Source: Flavobacteriaceae bacterium
Lineage (GTDB): Bacteria; Bacteroidota; Bacteroidia; Flavobacteriales; Flavobacteriaceae
Direction of reading: 5' to 3'
DNA: 41,367 nt
NCBI GenBank assembly: GCA_028281065.1
Contig: JANQKN010000185.1
Coordinates: forward strand, 1-41,367
Made by a program: the position numbers and the translations under genes
Shown here: positions 32,066-41,367 of the stretch, piece by piece
Position numbering within the stretch: the stretch's first letter is position 1
Layout: the number at the start of each line of letters is the position of its first letter
The notes under the pieces: generated by a model
Told to the model about the DNA's origin: nothing
Seen by the model: only the letters and a program-made list of their open reading frames with translations
Databases searched by the model: none

Positions 32066-35000
32066 TTATTCCTCCAGCCTACTTTTTATAAGTTGTAATG
32101 CTTGTTCTTCCCATTTTTCGGGGTCTATGGTGTCCCAGTCTGTATACCCATTGTTAAGTTCTAGGTTTTCGGGATCCCCTTTTTTATATTCAGCCATGCT
32201 GAGGTATTCTGTATTTGAGTCATTGTATACAAGCCCAAAGACCTTATATTCCGTATCGTTATAGGTAACGATTCCATAGGGCTTTACCTCATCGGGATAT
32301 TCGTCGTCATAACCTACAGCATTGTATATGGAGAGGGCTGTAAATTCGTCGGGTTGCCAGTATTTTTCGGGAATTATACCACTTTTGTCAGCAGGGATCA
32401 ATTCCTCCATGATTTCGTATCTGGTGTAATAATCGCTCAATCTTTCCTGAAGCAATTCCTTGTCCACTTCATAACCAAAGCGAAGGGCTGTTAAAAGCGC
32501 CCTTGTACGCAACCAATTCCGTTTTTCTATCTGGGTATAGAGAATCTTAAGGCTTTTTGAAACATCGCTGGAGCGCAGATCCAATTTCCGAATAATAGAA
32601 AGGTAGTTGTTAACCAAAGTATAATTTATATGCGGTTTGTCTTTTCTTTGAACACTATCTACATACGCTTGAACGTCAGCTACTAGATGATTGAGAATCT
32701 TCTCCTTTAATTGCTTGAAGTGGATACTGCCAATACTGTCGTTGTATACATGATGATTATACAACGAGACCACACCATCCCTATAATCGTCTACATCTAT
32801 AAGTTTATCTAGGCGACTTTCGTGGGTTGTTGCCAAGTCCAACGAATTCTGAAACGCGTAAAAAGGATCGAAAGAATCTACCTTTTTCCGATCAATCTTT
32901 TGGTTCTCCAAAAAATCAAAATAGGTAGTCATGGCTTCAGGCGATTTGTATTGGGGCAAAGATCTTAATACGATTGTTTTATCTGAATCGGGAGTGGATG
33001 GGTCTAGGTAGTATTTCTTTATTTGTTCCAAGGTTCTTGGACTGTCTATGGCAGCTATAATTTCAATGATGATGCTCCTGGCATTGTAATATTTTTTATC
33101 ATCGGGTAAGGGATTCTTCAATAAGGAAATAAGTTTGGAAACATCCTTTTCCGTAAAGGTATAATAGCTCAGGGCGTTTTTGGCCCTGTAGAATGTAGCG
33201 GAATCCTTAGCTTTTAGCCCCTTAAACAGTGCTTTTCTTTTAGAGGCAAAAGGATCGAAGCTCTTCTTAAACTTCATCACTTTAAACGAATCGAAAAACT
33301 GTTGGGTGCTTGGAGCATTCAATTCCTCATCCCCCAAATAGCTAAGCAGTAGGAACATACTGTCATCGTGTAACAGCATTTGGATTCGCTGTTTTATGTT
33401 GGTGAGCTCGTTCTGTAAAAGGACTTCGCGTCCGGGAATACCAGAAATAACAATATCTTTTTGTGAGACAAGGCTATCCTTTTCTTCTAGAATATAGTCG
33501 GTATATTCTTGGTAAGCACTATCGTAGGATTCGTATTCGGTATAGGGTTTTAGGAAAGCCCTTTCCAGTCCATAAACCCCGCCGGTATTATTTTCGGTAC
33601 TAAAATAGGATACAATGGAGTCCATTTTAGATCCGTAATTGTAAACATTGGTAACGTCGTAAATTACTTTATGGCTAGGAAGCTTGGCTTCATAGCGATT
33701 TTCCATGTTTATCAACGTATCGAAAACCGCTGGTTTATGGGGAAGGTATTCAAAAGAAGTAAAGAAGGGATCGTTCCTATCTACTTTTTCTTCCGTATTG
33801 ATTTTCTGTGCCAATTGCACATACGTTCTATTGCCCCTTAACAAAAAACGTGCGATGGCATGGTATTTATCACTTAAAAGAACCTCGAACTCCACGCCGT
33901 CGGCATTGTTAACCTTAAATGGGGTAGGGCCCGAAATAATGGTTCCCCTGCCCGAAAAATTGTTCGTTAGTTCTTCATGGTAACTGGTAAAATCCTTGAT
34001 GTAATGCCCATTAGGCTGATCGTTATACCGTAAGATGTATACCATTTCCTGGGGATTGTCCTTAAACAGGTACATGTTAAGATGGTAAGGGGGTTGATCT
34101 TCACCATAGGGGTTTGCGACTTCCCGTGAAACGTCCGTTTGTTCCTCAGGGGCTTCCAAACTCATAGCTCCAGTTTCATTTTTATGGGTTTTCCATACAA
34201 CGGGGGGTGCTACTGGAGGGAAAATATTTATGGAGTTATAGTAGGCTTCAGACTGCGGAGCATCAAAACCCCTATCCAAGGAACTCTGTTCCATAAAAGC
34301 ATAGATCATTTTCTCGGTAGGTATGATAAGTGTTTTAAGGAGGCCTTCTTCATTTTTTATAACAATCTCATCTACTTGGTATCCGTATTTTTTAAACTGC
34401 TTTTTACTTACAATTTTGGTACTGTCTCCCTTAATGTGTTCTTTTAAAATGTTATCGGTAAAATTATACCCATCTTTTATTGTTTTACCCCTAAAGTCGG
34501 CTACGACATAGGCAAAGAAACGTCCAGAAATCATGTCCATGGAGATCATGGAGAAAACGCCCGGTCGTATTTCATAGCTCTGGGGTTCGGTAGGAACCCG
34601 TACTTCAAATCCCATATCGGGTCTTTGGTCCAAATACCATTTGTCGAGATCGGGCAGGAATTGAAGGTCCTCGGGATCATCATTAAACGTAGGGGTTACC
34701 TTGGTTACTGTAAACCCTTTTTTTCGCATGAGTGAGATAATCCCTTCGTCCCCGGGAAGGTGGGCAGCACCAACAGCAGCAAAGAGCGATTGGTCTTCCA
34801 TGATCTTTTCCATGCTATTGGCCATGATGTGATTGCGGCGATCTAATGTGGGGTCGGACCAGTCATCGGTTACTTCACTGTACAATGCATCCACATCGCC
34901 TTCGTAATAAAGGTCTTTAAGGAACTCCAAATACTTTTTGGACTCTTCTTCGTTCGCTTCCAAAAGATCCAAAACACCCCTTCGGATTTCTTCCTGCGAA

Positions 35001-35554
35001 TAATCCTCGAACTTAGGTACTTGATCCTCCAATCGCTCCAAGCCATAGATGTCACGTTTGTAATGAGAAGCGACACCATACAAATAGGCATCCAAAAAAG
35101 TAGCTTTGTCCCCTTCTTTGGGATCATCTTTGGTAAGCATGGACTCTATGTACAGGGGGTTCATATAGGCAACACTGTCTAAAGGTTCGCCATTCAACTC
35201 TTCGTATCGATCGCTTAAGCGTTGGTATTCTTCCTCAGAAAGTACCTTGCGGTAAATATTTTCTCCACCCTCTTCAAATAAGGAGTCGAACAAACCCGAA
35301 GAAATGGAGTCGGGGTGTACTTCCATGGCAAAAGCCTCCGAGTTTTTTATGGCAGGGATCACCGAATCGCTGAACTGGAAAACCTTGTTGTCCCTTGAGT
35401 GGAATGTACCGAAGAGGTAGGATTTTTTGTCATTCCCTTTGTGGGCGATTTCCCATAGTAGCGCATACTTATCCCTGTTTTGTGCCGTAATTCCTTGATA
35501 TGCTGAAAAGAAAAAAATACAAAGAGAGATGGATAGGATCCGATGTAATTTCAT
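32066..35554 (-). CDS. Giant TraB/GumN (TIKI-like) family protein
   Basis: The 1162-residue protein has a signal peptide (about 1-24). Residues about 28-286 are a TraB/GumN domain: LLWEIAHKG, SYLFGTFHSRD (GxxH at 49-52), FAMEVHPDS (E78), GLERLEDQ and VGAAHLPGDEGI (GxxH at 262-265). Two GxxH motifs plus the Glu are the metal-site residues of TIKI/TraB metalloproteases. The remaining 870 residues are unassigned: a beta-rich part (about 300-760), then a helical part (about 800-1060) with HEAT-like pairs, and a final beta domain. Typical GumN proteins have only about 290 residues. It is divergent from pabB. A periplasmic or surface location is likely; the activity is inferred only from the motifs. 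Confidence 0.82.
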   Translation of the reverse strand: MKLHRILSISLCIFFFSAYQGITAQNRDKYALLWEIAHKGNDKKSYLFGTFHSRDNKVFQFSDSVIPAIKNSEAFAMEVHPDSISSGLFDSLFEEGGENIYRKVLSEEEYQRLSDRYEELNGEPLDSVAYMNPLYIESMLTKDDPKEGDKATFLDAYLYGVASHYKRDIYGLERLEDQVPKFEDYSQEEIRRGVLDLLEANEEESKKYLEFLKDLYYEGDVDALYSEVTDDWSDPTLDRRNHIMANSMEKIMEDQSLFAAVGAAHLPGDEGIISLMRKKGFTVTKVTPTFNDDPEDLQFLPDLDKWYLDQRPDMGFEVRVPTEPQSYEIRPGVFSMISMDMISGRFFAYVVADFRGKTIKDGYNFTDNILKEHIKGDSTKIVSKKQFKKYGYQVDEIVIKNEEGLLKTLIIPTEKMIYAFMEQSSLDRGFDAPQSEAYYNSINIFPPVAPPVVWKTHKNETGAMSLEAPEEQTDVSREVANPYGEDQPPYHLNMYLFKDNPQEMVYILRYNDQPNGHYIKDFTSYHEELTNNFSGRGTIISGPTPFKVNNADGVEFEVLLSDKYHAIARFLLRGNRTYVQLAQKINTEEKVDRNDPFFTSFEYLPHKPAVFDTLINMENRYEAKLPSHKVIYDVTNVYNYGSKMDSIVSYFSTENNTGGVYGLERAFLKPYTEYESYDSAYQEYTDYILEEKDSLVSQKDIVISGIPGREVLLQNELTNIKQRIQMLLHDDSMFLLLSYLGDEELNAPSTQQFFDSFKVMKFKKSFDPFASKRKALFKGLKAKDSATFYRAKNALSYYTFTEKDVSKLISLLKNPLPDDKKYYNARSIIIEIIAAIDSPRTLEQIKKYYLDPSTPDSDKTIVLRSLPQYKSPEAMTTYFDFLENQKIDRKKVDSFDPFYAFQNSLDLATTHESRLDKLIDVDDYRDGVVSLYNHHVYNDSIGSIHFKQLKEKILNHLVADVQAYVDSVQRKDKPHINYTLVNNYLSIIRKLDLRSSDVSKSLKILYTQIEKRNWLRTRALLTALRFGYEVDKELLQERLSDYYTRYEIMEELIPADKSGIIPEKYWQPDEFTALSIYNAVGYDDEYPDEVKPYGIVTYNDTEYKVFGLVYNDSNTEYLSMAEYKKGDPENLELNNGYTDWDTIDPEKWEEQALQLIKSRLEE

Positions 35555-35625
35555 AATTTACCGACGAGGATTTAACAAAGAGTCTCGTCTCTCAATATTA
35601 CTAATTTTATACAAGTTCCTATCGG

Positions 35626-36918
35626 TTGAGGTCCATAAAAAAAATAAAAAACCTTCCCTTAGAGGAAATAAAACAAAAGGCACTCGTTTGGGGGCAGCAA
35701 TTTAAAGAAGTGATTTGGCTGGACTCCAACGGGCATGATCAAAACCATAGTAGCTATCAGGCTATTCTGGCTGTCGATGCGCTTTCTACTTTACAAATGA
35801 GGACCGAAGGGGCTTTCGATCGTCTCGAAGCTTTTCAGAATAAGACCAAAGACTGGCTTTTTGGATATTTTGCTTATGATCTTAAAAACGATGTAGAGCG
35901 GTTGCAATCTGGAAATTTTGATGGATTGGATTTCCCAGACCTCTGTTTTTTTCAACCCAAAAAAGTATTCCTGTTCAGTGATTCGGGGGTAGAACTCCAT
36001 TATTTAAGCGAACTAAGCGATGAAATGGATAGCGATTGGGAGGCTATAATCCATCAATCCTTACCCCAAGTAGTATCCGATGGCGAAAACGTAAAAATAC
36101 GCCTACGGACTTCTAAAGACAGTTATTTTACCAAGGTTCAACAAATGCTGAACCACATAGAGCGCGGTGATATTTACGAAGCCAATTTTTGCCAGGAATT
36201 CTTTTCTGAAGGCACCTCAATAGATCCACTCCGTTCTTTTTTGCATCTAAATGCCATTTCCACGCCGCCCTTTGCTACCTTCCTAAAGTTGGGGGGTAGG
36301 TACGCCCTTTCGGCTTCTCCCGAAAGGTATTTAAAGAGGGAAGGAACCACCGTTATTTCACAGCCTATAAAAGGAACTGCCAAGCGGTTGAAGGACCCTG
36401 AGGCCGACAAGAGGATGGCAAAATCTTTGGAACACGATCCCAAAGAGCGCAGTGAGAATATCATGATTACCGATTTGGTCCGTAACGATTTGTCCCGATT
36501 TGCCGTAAAAGGGTCGGTAGAGGTTGAGGAATTGTGTAAGATCTATACTTTCGAGCAGGTACACCAAATGATTTCTACGATACGATGTGAGGTTCTTCCG
36601 TCTATTTCTTCGGTGGAACTTATCCGCAATACATTCCCAATGGGAAGCATGACAGGTGCCCCAAAGATTTCGGCCATGAACATTATAGAACGCTTGGAAG
36701 ATGCCAAACGGGGACTGTACAGCGGTGCTATAGGTTATTTTATGCCCAATGGGGATTTCGACTTTAATGTGGTTATACGAAGTATTTTGTATAATGCCGA
36801 CACGGAATACATCAGCTTTTCCGTTGGTGGAGCCATAACCGCTAAATCCATTCCCGAAAACGAATACGAAGAATGTTTGTTAAAGGCCAAAGCCATGCGA
36901 CAGGTATTGGAAGGGTAA
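35626..36918 (+). CDS. pabB: Aminodeoxychorismate synthase component I
   Basis: The 430-residue chorismate-binding enzyme uses chorismate and ammonia from a glutaminase partner to make 4-amino-4-deoxychorismate for folate. The C-terminal chorismate domain has PIKGT (K249), the PabB signature lysine that forms the covalent intermediate; anthranilate synthases have PIAGT. Other motifs are DLVRNDLSRF, STIRCEV, FPMGSMTGAPKISAM and YSGAIGYF. The start is a TTG at 35626 (MRSIKKIKNLP); the next Met (residue 58) is far inside, so TTG is the better choice. It is divergent from the TraB gene (71 bases between) and 47 bases before tilS. No pabA or lyase gene is adjacent. Confidence 0.9.
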   Translation: MRSIKKIKNLPLEEIKQKALVWGQQFKEVIWLDSNGHDQNHSSYQAILAVDALSTLQMRTEGAFDRLEAFQNKTKDWLFGYFAYDLKNDVERLQSGNFDGLDFPDLCFFQPKKVFLFSDSGVELHYLSELSDEMDSDWEAIIHQSLPQVVSDGENVKIRLRTSKDSYFTKVQQMLNHIERGDIYEANFCQEFFSEGTSIDPLRSFLHLNAISTPPFATFLKLGGRYALSASPERYLKREGTTVISQPIKGTAKRLKDPEADKRMAKSLEHDPKERSENIMITDLVRNDLSRFAVKGSVEVEELCKIYTFEQVHQMISTIRCEVLPSISSVELIRNTFPMGSMTGAPKISAMNIIERLEDAKRGLYSGAIGYFMPNGDFDFNVVIRSILYNADTEYISFSVGGAITAKSIPENEYEECLLKAKAMRQVLEG

Positions 36919-36965
36919 TGGCTGGCGATCCACCATCTTTGCGTATTTTAGCGACGATTTGAAAT

Positions 36966-38282
36966 ATGGTCGAAGCTTTTAAGAAACATATGGAAAGCGA
37001 ATTCCCTTATGCACAAGGGAAAAAAATACTGGTTGCCTGTAGCGGTGGCTTGGACAGCATTGCGTTATCCCACCTTTTGTTTCATTCTGGATTCGACATT
37101 GCCTTAGCACATTGCAACTTCTCATTACGCGAAGAGGAAAGTGATGAGGATGAGATGTTTGTAAAAAAAACCGCATGGAACTTTAGGGTTCCTTTTTACT
37201 CCAAACGTTTTGATACGGACGCTTTTGCCAACCAAGAAAAGGTATCCATACAAATGGCGGCCAGGGAGCTTCGGTATCAGTGGTTCGAATCGCTTCTTGA
37301 AGAAGAAGGGTATGACTTTTTGGTGACAGGACACCATGCCGACGACAATCTGGAAACCTTTTTTATCAACCTTTCCCGTGGAACGGGCGTGCGGGGGTTA
37401 ACGGGGATTCCTTCAAAAAACAAAAACGCTTTACGACCCCTATTGCCCTTTTCGAGAAATGATATTTTGGAATACGCGAAAAGCACAGGCTTGTACTGGC
37501 GGGAGGACAGCAGCAACAAAGACACAAAATACCTACGTAATAACATACGGCAAACGTTAATTCCTTCGTTTAAAGATTTAGGGTGGAAAGCGCTAAAAGG
37601 ATTTCAGAATACCCAAAAATACTTGGGGCAAAGTGAACGGTTGATAGATGATTATATGCAGTTAATCCAAAAGCTGGTTATGGTAGAAACCCAAGAAGGA
37701 GTGGCCATTAGCATCCCAAAACTCGAAGACCTTCCCAATACCGACGCTTTGTTGTACGAATTGCTTAGTCCCTTTGGATTTACCGATTTTGATGGAATCC
37801 ATGATCTGTTGGAAGCACAAACGGGAAAACAAATAACCTCGCCAACGCACACCATTCTTAAGAATAGGGACGAATTGCTAATTTCTGAAAGAAAGGAAAA
37901 GCAATCCGAAGCAATTGTGGAAATTTCCGAGTTTGAGACCGAGGTGAATACTCCGATTTCGCTACAATTTTCGGAGGCGGATCGTTTCGAGATTACCAAT
38001 GCCCATACCATTTTTGTTGCTGCCGACAAACTGAGTTACCCTTTGGTATTGCGCAAGTGGCAGGACGGTGATATGTTCCATCCTTTTGGAATGCAAGGAA
38101 AAAAGAAATTGAGTAAGTTTTTTAAAGATGAAAAGTTATCTTTGGTGGCTAAAGAAAATTGTTGGCTCCTTTGTAGTGGCAATCAAATAGTTTGGGTGGT
38201 AGGTTATCGCCTGGATGAGCGGTTTAAAGTTACCAAGGAAACCAAGAAAATAATACGAATAGATTATATCCCAAATACCTAG
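36966..38282 (+). CDS. tilS: tRNA(Ile)-lysidine synthase TilS
   Basis: The 438-residue enzyme attaches lysine to C34 of the CAU-anticodon tRNA-Ile, so it reads AUA instead of AUG. The PP-loop is SGGLDS (26-31), followed by the family FSLREEES and GHHADDNLETFFINLSRGTG segments, which form the ATP site, and the ESNKD-like SSNKDTKYLRNNIR box. The C-terminal part (to 438), with LVLRKWQDGDMFHPFGMQGKKKLSKFFKD, is the tRNA-binding TilS C-domain. Length is normal. The DsbD-like gene begins 1 base after its stop. Confidence 0.95.
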   Translation: MVEAFKKHMESEFPYAQGKKILVACSGGLDSIALSHLLFHSGFDIALAHCNFSLREEESDEDEMFVKKTAWNFRVPFYSKRFDTDAFANQEKVSIQMAARELRYQWFESLLEEEGYDFLVTGHHADDNLETFFINLSRGTGVRGLTGIPSKNKNALRPLLPFSRNDILEYAKSTGLYWREDSSNKDTKYLRNNIRQTLIPSFKDLGWKALKGFQNTQKYLGQSERLIDDYMQLIQKLVMVETQEGVAISIPKLEDLPNTDALLYELLSPFGFTDFDGIHDLLEAQTGKQITSPTHTILKNRDELLISERKEKQSEAIVEISEFETEVNTPISLQFSEADRFEITNAHTIFVAADKLSYPLVLRKWQDGDMFHPFGMQGKKKLSKFFKDEKLSLVAKENCWLLCSGNQIVWVVGYRLDERFKVTKETKKIIRIDYIPNT

Positions 38283-38283
38283 T

Positions 38284-40236
38284 ATGAAGTATATCCTCGC
38301 ATTAGCGGTTGCATTCTTTTCTGTAACTGTTGGTATGTCCCAAATAATAGAACCCGTAGAGTGGACTACATCGGTAAATGATTTAGGAGACGACAATTTT
38401 GAAATAGTCTTTATGGCAGAAATAGACCCAGGATGGTCTATTTATTCCCAACATATTGACGAAGGAGGTCCTATTCCAACCTCGTTTAACTTCGAAAATG
38501 TGGGAGATGGTTACGAACTCATCGGGAAAACAGAAGAGGGTACACCGGTAGAAAAATTCGACAAGATCTTCGAAATGGATATGGCTTTCTTCTTTGAACA
38601 CGCCACTTTCAAACAAAAAATAAAAAGAACAAACCCTTCATTAACAACTGTTAATGTCTATTTGGAATACCAGACCTGTGATGACGAGAAATGTATTTTC
38701 GCCGACGAGAATTTTGAAATTCCCTTAGTAGGCGGAAGCACAAAAAATACTGCTAATCTCGATGTTACCGATATTGACAAAGCCAAAACCGAAGCTCTTA
38801 TCATAGAGGTGAAAGGGGAACTTGAAGAGAAAGAAAAGAAAGGCTATTGGGCTATTTTTCTTTTAGGTTTTATAGGGGGATTACTGGCTTTAATGACACC
38901 TTGTGTTTTCCCTATGATCCCTTTAACGGTGTCCTTTTTTATAAAAGGATCCAAAAGTAAAGGGAAGGGACTTCGAAATGCAATCCTGTATGGTTTCTTT
39001 ATCTTTTTAATTTACGTACTCCTTAGTTTGCCTTTCCATTTACTGGACACTATAGATGAAGGGATATTAAATAATATATCCACCAACGTATGGCTTAACA
39101 TTCTGTTTTTTGCCGTCTTTTTGGTGTTTGCTTTCTCGTTCTTTGGCTATTTCGAGCTTACATTACCAAGTTCTTGGAGCTCTAAAATGGACGAAAAGGC
39201 TACAAAAATTGGAGGAGGCATAGGAATCTTTTTTATGGCACTTACCCTTGCCATTGTATCCTTTTCTTGTACAGGGCCTATTTTAGGAGGCCTTTTAGGA
39301 GGGTCATTAAGTCAGGATGCTGCTGCGATGGAGCTTACTTTTGGAATGGGAGGATTTGGTTTTGCATTGGCACTTCCATTTGCACTATTCGCACTTTTCC
39401 CTAATATGCTTAATTCACTCCCCAAGAGTGGAGGTTGGCTCAACACGGTAAAAGTTGTGCTTGGTTTTGCAGAACTGGCTTTGGCTTTCAAATTCCTTTC
39501 CAATGCAGACTTGGTAATGCATGCAGGTATTTTGAAACGGGAGATTTTTATCGGAATTTGGATTTTGTGTGCCTTGGGCATGGCTTTGTATCTCTTCGGA
39601 TTTATACGGTTCCCGCACGATGGTCCAAAGAAACGCCCCATCCCTAAAGGAAATTTGTTTGTAGGTATTTTGGCAACGGCTTTTGCTATATATATGATTC
39701 CAGGATTAACCAATACAAAGTATAATAACCTTAAATTGTTGAGTGGTCTAGCACCACCCCTGTCATACAGTTTGTACGAGCAACCTGTTTCCCCTTTAGC
39801 ACAACTTACTATTTACAAGGATTTTTCCAAAGGGGTCGAGGCAGCCAAAGTAGCTAACAAGCCCATCATGATCGACTTTACCGGATGGGCCTGTGTTAAC
39901 TGTAGGAAAATGGAAGAACATGTTTGGACAGATCCTGAGGTTTTCAAGGTTATAAAAGATGAGTTTATTTTAATTTCCCTATATGTAGACGATCGTGAAA
40001 AGCTTCCTGAGGAAGATCAATTCACTTTCTTGAAACCTACAGGGGGTACTAAAAAAATAAGAACCGTAGGGGATTTATGGGGAACTTTCCAAACAGTGAA
40101 TTTTAAGAATAATTCTCAACCTTTCTATGTGTTGATGAATGATAATTATGAACTTTTGAACAAGCCCACGGCCTATACCCCTAACATATCGGAATATTTA
40201 GCATGGCTTAAAGATGGCTTAGCCAATTTCAAATAA
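38284..40236 (+). CDS. dsbD: Thiol:disulfide interchange protein DsbD-like
   Basis: The 650-residue protein moves electrons from cytoplasmic thioredoxin to periplasmic partners. Signal peptide about 1-19. The N-terminal immunoglobulin-like domain (20-165) has C132-x4-C137 (TCDDEKC). Eight or so membrane helices (about 188-475) hold C207 in LMTPCVFPMIPLTVSFF and C329 in VSFSCTGPILGG. The C-terminal thioredoxin domain (about 505-650) has C537-V-N-C540 in TGWACVNCRKMEE. All six expected redox cysteines are present, so full function is likely. It is in an operon with tilS (1-base gap) and the CocE-like gene (14-base gap). Confidence 0.92.
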   Translation: MKYILALAVAFFSVTVGMSQIIEPVEWTTSVNDLGDDNFEIVFMAEIDPGWSIYSQHIDEGGPIPTSFNFENVGDGYELIGKTEEGTPVEKFDKIFEMDMAFFFEHATFKQKIKRTNPSLTTVNVYLEYQTCDDEKCIFADENFEIPLVGGSTKNTANLDVTDIDKAKTEALIIEVKGELEEKEKKGYWAIFLLGFIGGLLALMTPCVFPMIPLTVSFFIKGSKSKGKGLRNAILYGFFIFLIYVLLSLPFHLLDTIDEGILNNISTNVWLNILFFAVFLVFAFSFFGYFELTLPSSWSSKMDEKATKIGGGIGIFFMALTLAIVSFSCTGPILGGLLGGSLSQDAAAMELTFGMGGFGFALALPFALFALFPNMLNSLPKSGGWLNTVKVVLGFAELALAFKFLSNADLVMHAGILKREIFIGIWILCALGMALYLFGFIRFPHDGPKKRPIPKGNLFVGILATAFAIYMIPGLTNTKYNNLKLLSGLAPPLSYSLYEQPVSPLAQLTIYKDFSKGVEAAKVANKPIMIDFTGWACVNCRKMEEHVWTDPEVFKVIKDEFILISLYVDDREKLPEEDQFTFLKPTGGTKKIRTVGDLWGTFQTVNFKNNSQPFYVLMNDNYELLNKPTAYTPNISEYLAWLKDGLANFK

Positions 40237-40250
40237 AAAACTAATCCAAG

Positions 40251-41367
40251 ATGAAACGTTTTCTTTTACTATATGTCCTTTTTGTGTGCACTGCACTATG
40301 GGCACAGGATGATTATGTGAAAAATAATTACAACAAGACAGAAACTACCATCACCATGCGCGATGGTATAAAGTTGCATACTACGATCTATTCGCCTAAG
40401 GATACTTCCAAAAAGTACCCAATATTAATGCAGCGTACTCCGTATAGCAGCCGCCCTTATGGGGAAGATCAGTTCAGATCCTCAATTGGCCCGAATCAAT
40501 TTTTGATGAAAGAAGGTAACATTATTGTGTACCAAGACGTACGCGGTCGATGGATGAGCGAAGGGGTGTACGATAACATGCGGGCTTATATTCCCAACAA
40601 AAAAGGAAAACAAGTAGACGAAGCAAGTGATACCTACGATACCATAGACTGGTTGGTGAAAAATGTACCCAATAACAACGGAAACGTTGGGGTTTGGGGG
40701 ATTTCATATCCTGGTTTTTACGCCACTTACTCGTTGTTGGATTCGCACCCAGCCCTTAAAGCCGTTTCACCTCAAGCCTGTATTGGTGATTTCTATTTCG
40801 ATGATTTTCATCATAACGGAGCCTATTTGTTGAGCTATTGGAGAGCTACAGCAGTATTTGGTTACGAGAAGACAGAGCCAACCGATAAATCATGGTATAC
40901 CTTCCCGCAATTGGATTCCAAAGATCAGTACCAGTTCTTCTTAGATGCTGGGCCCTTGTCCAATCTAGACCAGTATTATGGGGAAGACAATGTATTTTGG
41001 CAGCAGTTAAAAGATCACCCCAATTATGATGAATTTTGGAGGTCACGTGGAATTATCCAACACCTTAAGGAAATTAAACCAGCTGTAATGGTTGTAGGTG
41101 GATTGTTCGATGCCGAAGATCTATATGGTCCATTTGAAACCTACGAGAAAATAGAACAGAATAGCGATAACTACAACACGGTTATTTTTGGACCTTGGAG
41201 CCATGGAGATTGGGCACGTAACCGCGAGCGACAGGCAATTGGGAATGTATATTTTGGTTCCAATTTGTCTAGGGATTACCAAAAGGATGTGGAGACGACT
41301 TTCTTTAACCATTTCCTTAAAAATGGTGGAAAAGGGAAGCCCAATTTACCCGAAGCCCATATGTTCG
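40251..41367 (+). CDS. CocE/NonD family alpha/beta hydrolase, truncated by the window end
   Basis: The reading frame starts at ATG 40251 and runs past the end of the window without a stop; 372 codons are visible of a family usually about 600 long. Signal peptide about 1-19 (ends LWAQ). The fold has YQDVRGRWMSEG and the oxyanion YSS after MQRTPY, the nucleophile S152 in GVWGISYPG, the acid D287 in VGGLFDAEDLYG, and the His318 in FGPWSHGDW, in the order of cocaine esterase and X-Pro dipeptidyl peptidase relatives. It is probably an exported hydrolase acting on esters, amides or dipeptides. It belongs to the tilS-dsbD operon. Confidence 0.9.
   Translation, partial: MKRFLLLYVLFVCTALWAQDDYVKNNYNKTETTITMRDGIKLHTTIYSPKDTSKKYPILMQRTPYSSRPYGEDQFRSSIGPNQFLMKEGNIIVYQDVRGRWMSEGVYDNMRAYIPNKKGKQVDEASDTYDTIDWLVKNVPNNNGNVGVWGISYPGFYATYSLLDSHPALKAVSPQACIGDFYFDDFHHNGAYLLSYWRATAVFGYEKTEPTDKSWYTFPQLDSKDQYQFFLDAGPLSNLDQYYGEDNVFWQQLKDHPNYDEFWRSRGIIQHLKEIKPAVMVVGGLFDAEDLYGPFETYEKIEQNSDNYNTVIFGPWSHGDWARNRERQAIGNVYFGSNLSRDYQKDVETTFFNHFLKNGGKGKPNLPEAHMF

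Noticed and set aside
35626-36918. Anthranilate synthase component I
   Set aside because: The motif reads PIKGT, with the lysine typical of PabB, and there are no trp genes around.
1-41367. CRISPR arrays, prophage or insertion sequences
   Set aside because: No spaced direct repeats, transposase, integrase or phage structural genes were seen.

Overview
The window looks like chromosomal DNA of a marine-type member of the Flavobacteriaceae (Bacteroidota). Several things in the sequence point there. Promoters repeatedly match the Bacteroidota -7 element TAnnTTTG. There is a type IX secretion (T9SS) C-terminal sorting domain, an ECF sigma / FecR / TonB-dependent receptor set, many short-signal-peptide lipoproteins, an NhaC-type Na+/H+ antiporter, and a RibB with a degenerate GTP cyclohydrolase II-like tail. 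No plasmid, phage, insertion sequence or CRISPR array was seen. Most of the window is vegetative chromosome with small accessory patches.

Layout. 1-2490: a very AT-rich two-gene unit (a single-pass membrane protein and a PKD-like/beta-barrel outer membrane protein), lying next to the 3' end of a tRNA-Ser(UGA) gene. 2975-4131: a small lipoprotein and a HEPN-like protein preceded by perfect palindromes. 4183-5778: acyl-CoA thioesterase, nitroreductase and a lipoprotein. 5876-9066: a minus-strand run of GNAT acetyltransferase, HExxH lipoprotein, four-helix membrane protein, TPR protein and a Coq4-like membrane protein. 9203-11543: a DegT-type sugar aminotransferase whose 3' end overlaps that of ribB. 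11608-17097: envelope and division genes dgkA, ftsK, lolA and a long LptF/LptG permease, all on the minus strand. 17228-19069: a large Kazal-repeat lipoprotein, divergent from an ECF sigma / FecR / STN-TonB receptor unit (19213-23024). 23029-24319: two thiol peroxidases. 24563-26044: NhaC. 26155-28629: a trans-sulfuration-type PLP enzyme divergent from an Lrp regulator and a CPBP membrane protein. 28734-30134: dihydrolipoyl dehydrogenase. 30478-31992: a T9SS-secreted two-repeat protein. 32066-35554: a giant TraB/GumN (TIKI-like) protein. 35626 to the end: pabB, tilS, dsbD-like and a truncated CocE/NonD hydrolase on the plus strand.

How the genes fit together. Cell envelope functions dominate: lipoprotein and LPS transport (lolA, LptF-like), lipid kinase, FtsK, DsbD-like reductant transfer, T9SS cargo, and a cell-surface signalling system (sigma / anti-sigma / TonB receptor) facing a surface Kazal lipoprotein. 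The most notable points are: the Kazal lipoprotein opposite the FecIR-TonB unit; a Coq4 zinc motif in a lineage expected to use menaquinone; a RibB whose GTP cyclohydrolase II half has lost its zinc cysteines; a TIKI/TraB domain fused to about 870 unassigned residues; an HExxH lipoprotein in an operon with a small membrane protein; and a clear palindromic operator candidate between the Lrp regulator and its divergent PLP-enzyme neighbour. All calls come from reading the sequence; no database search was possible.
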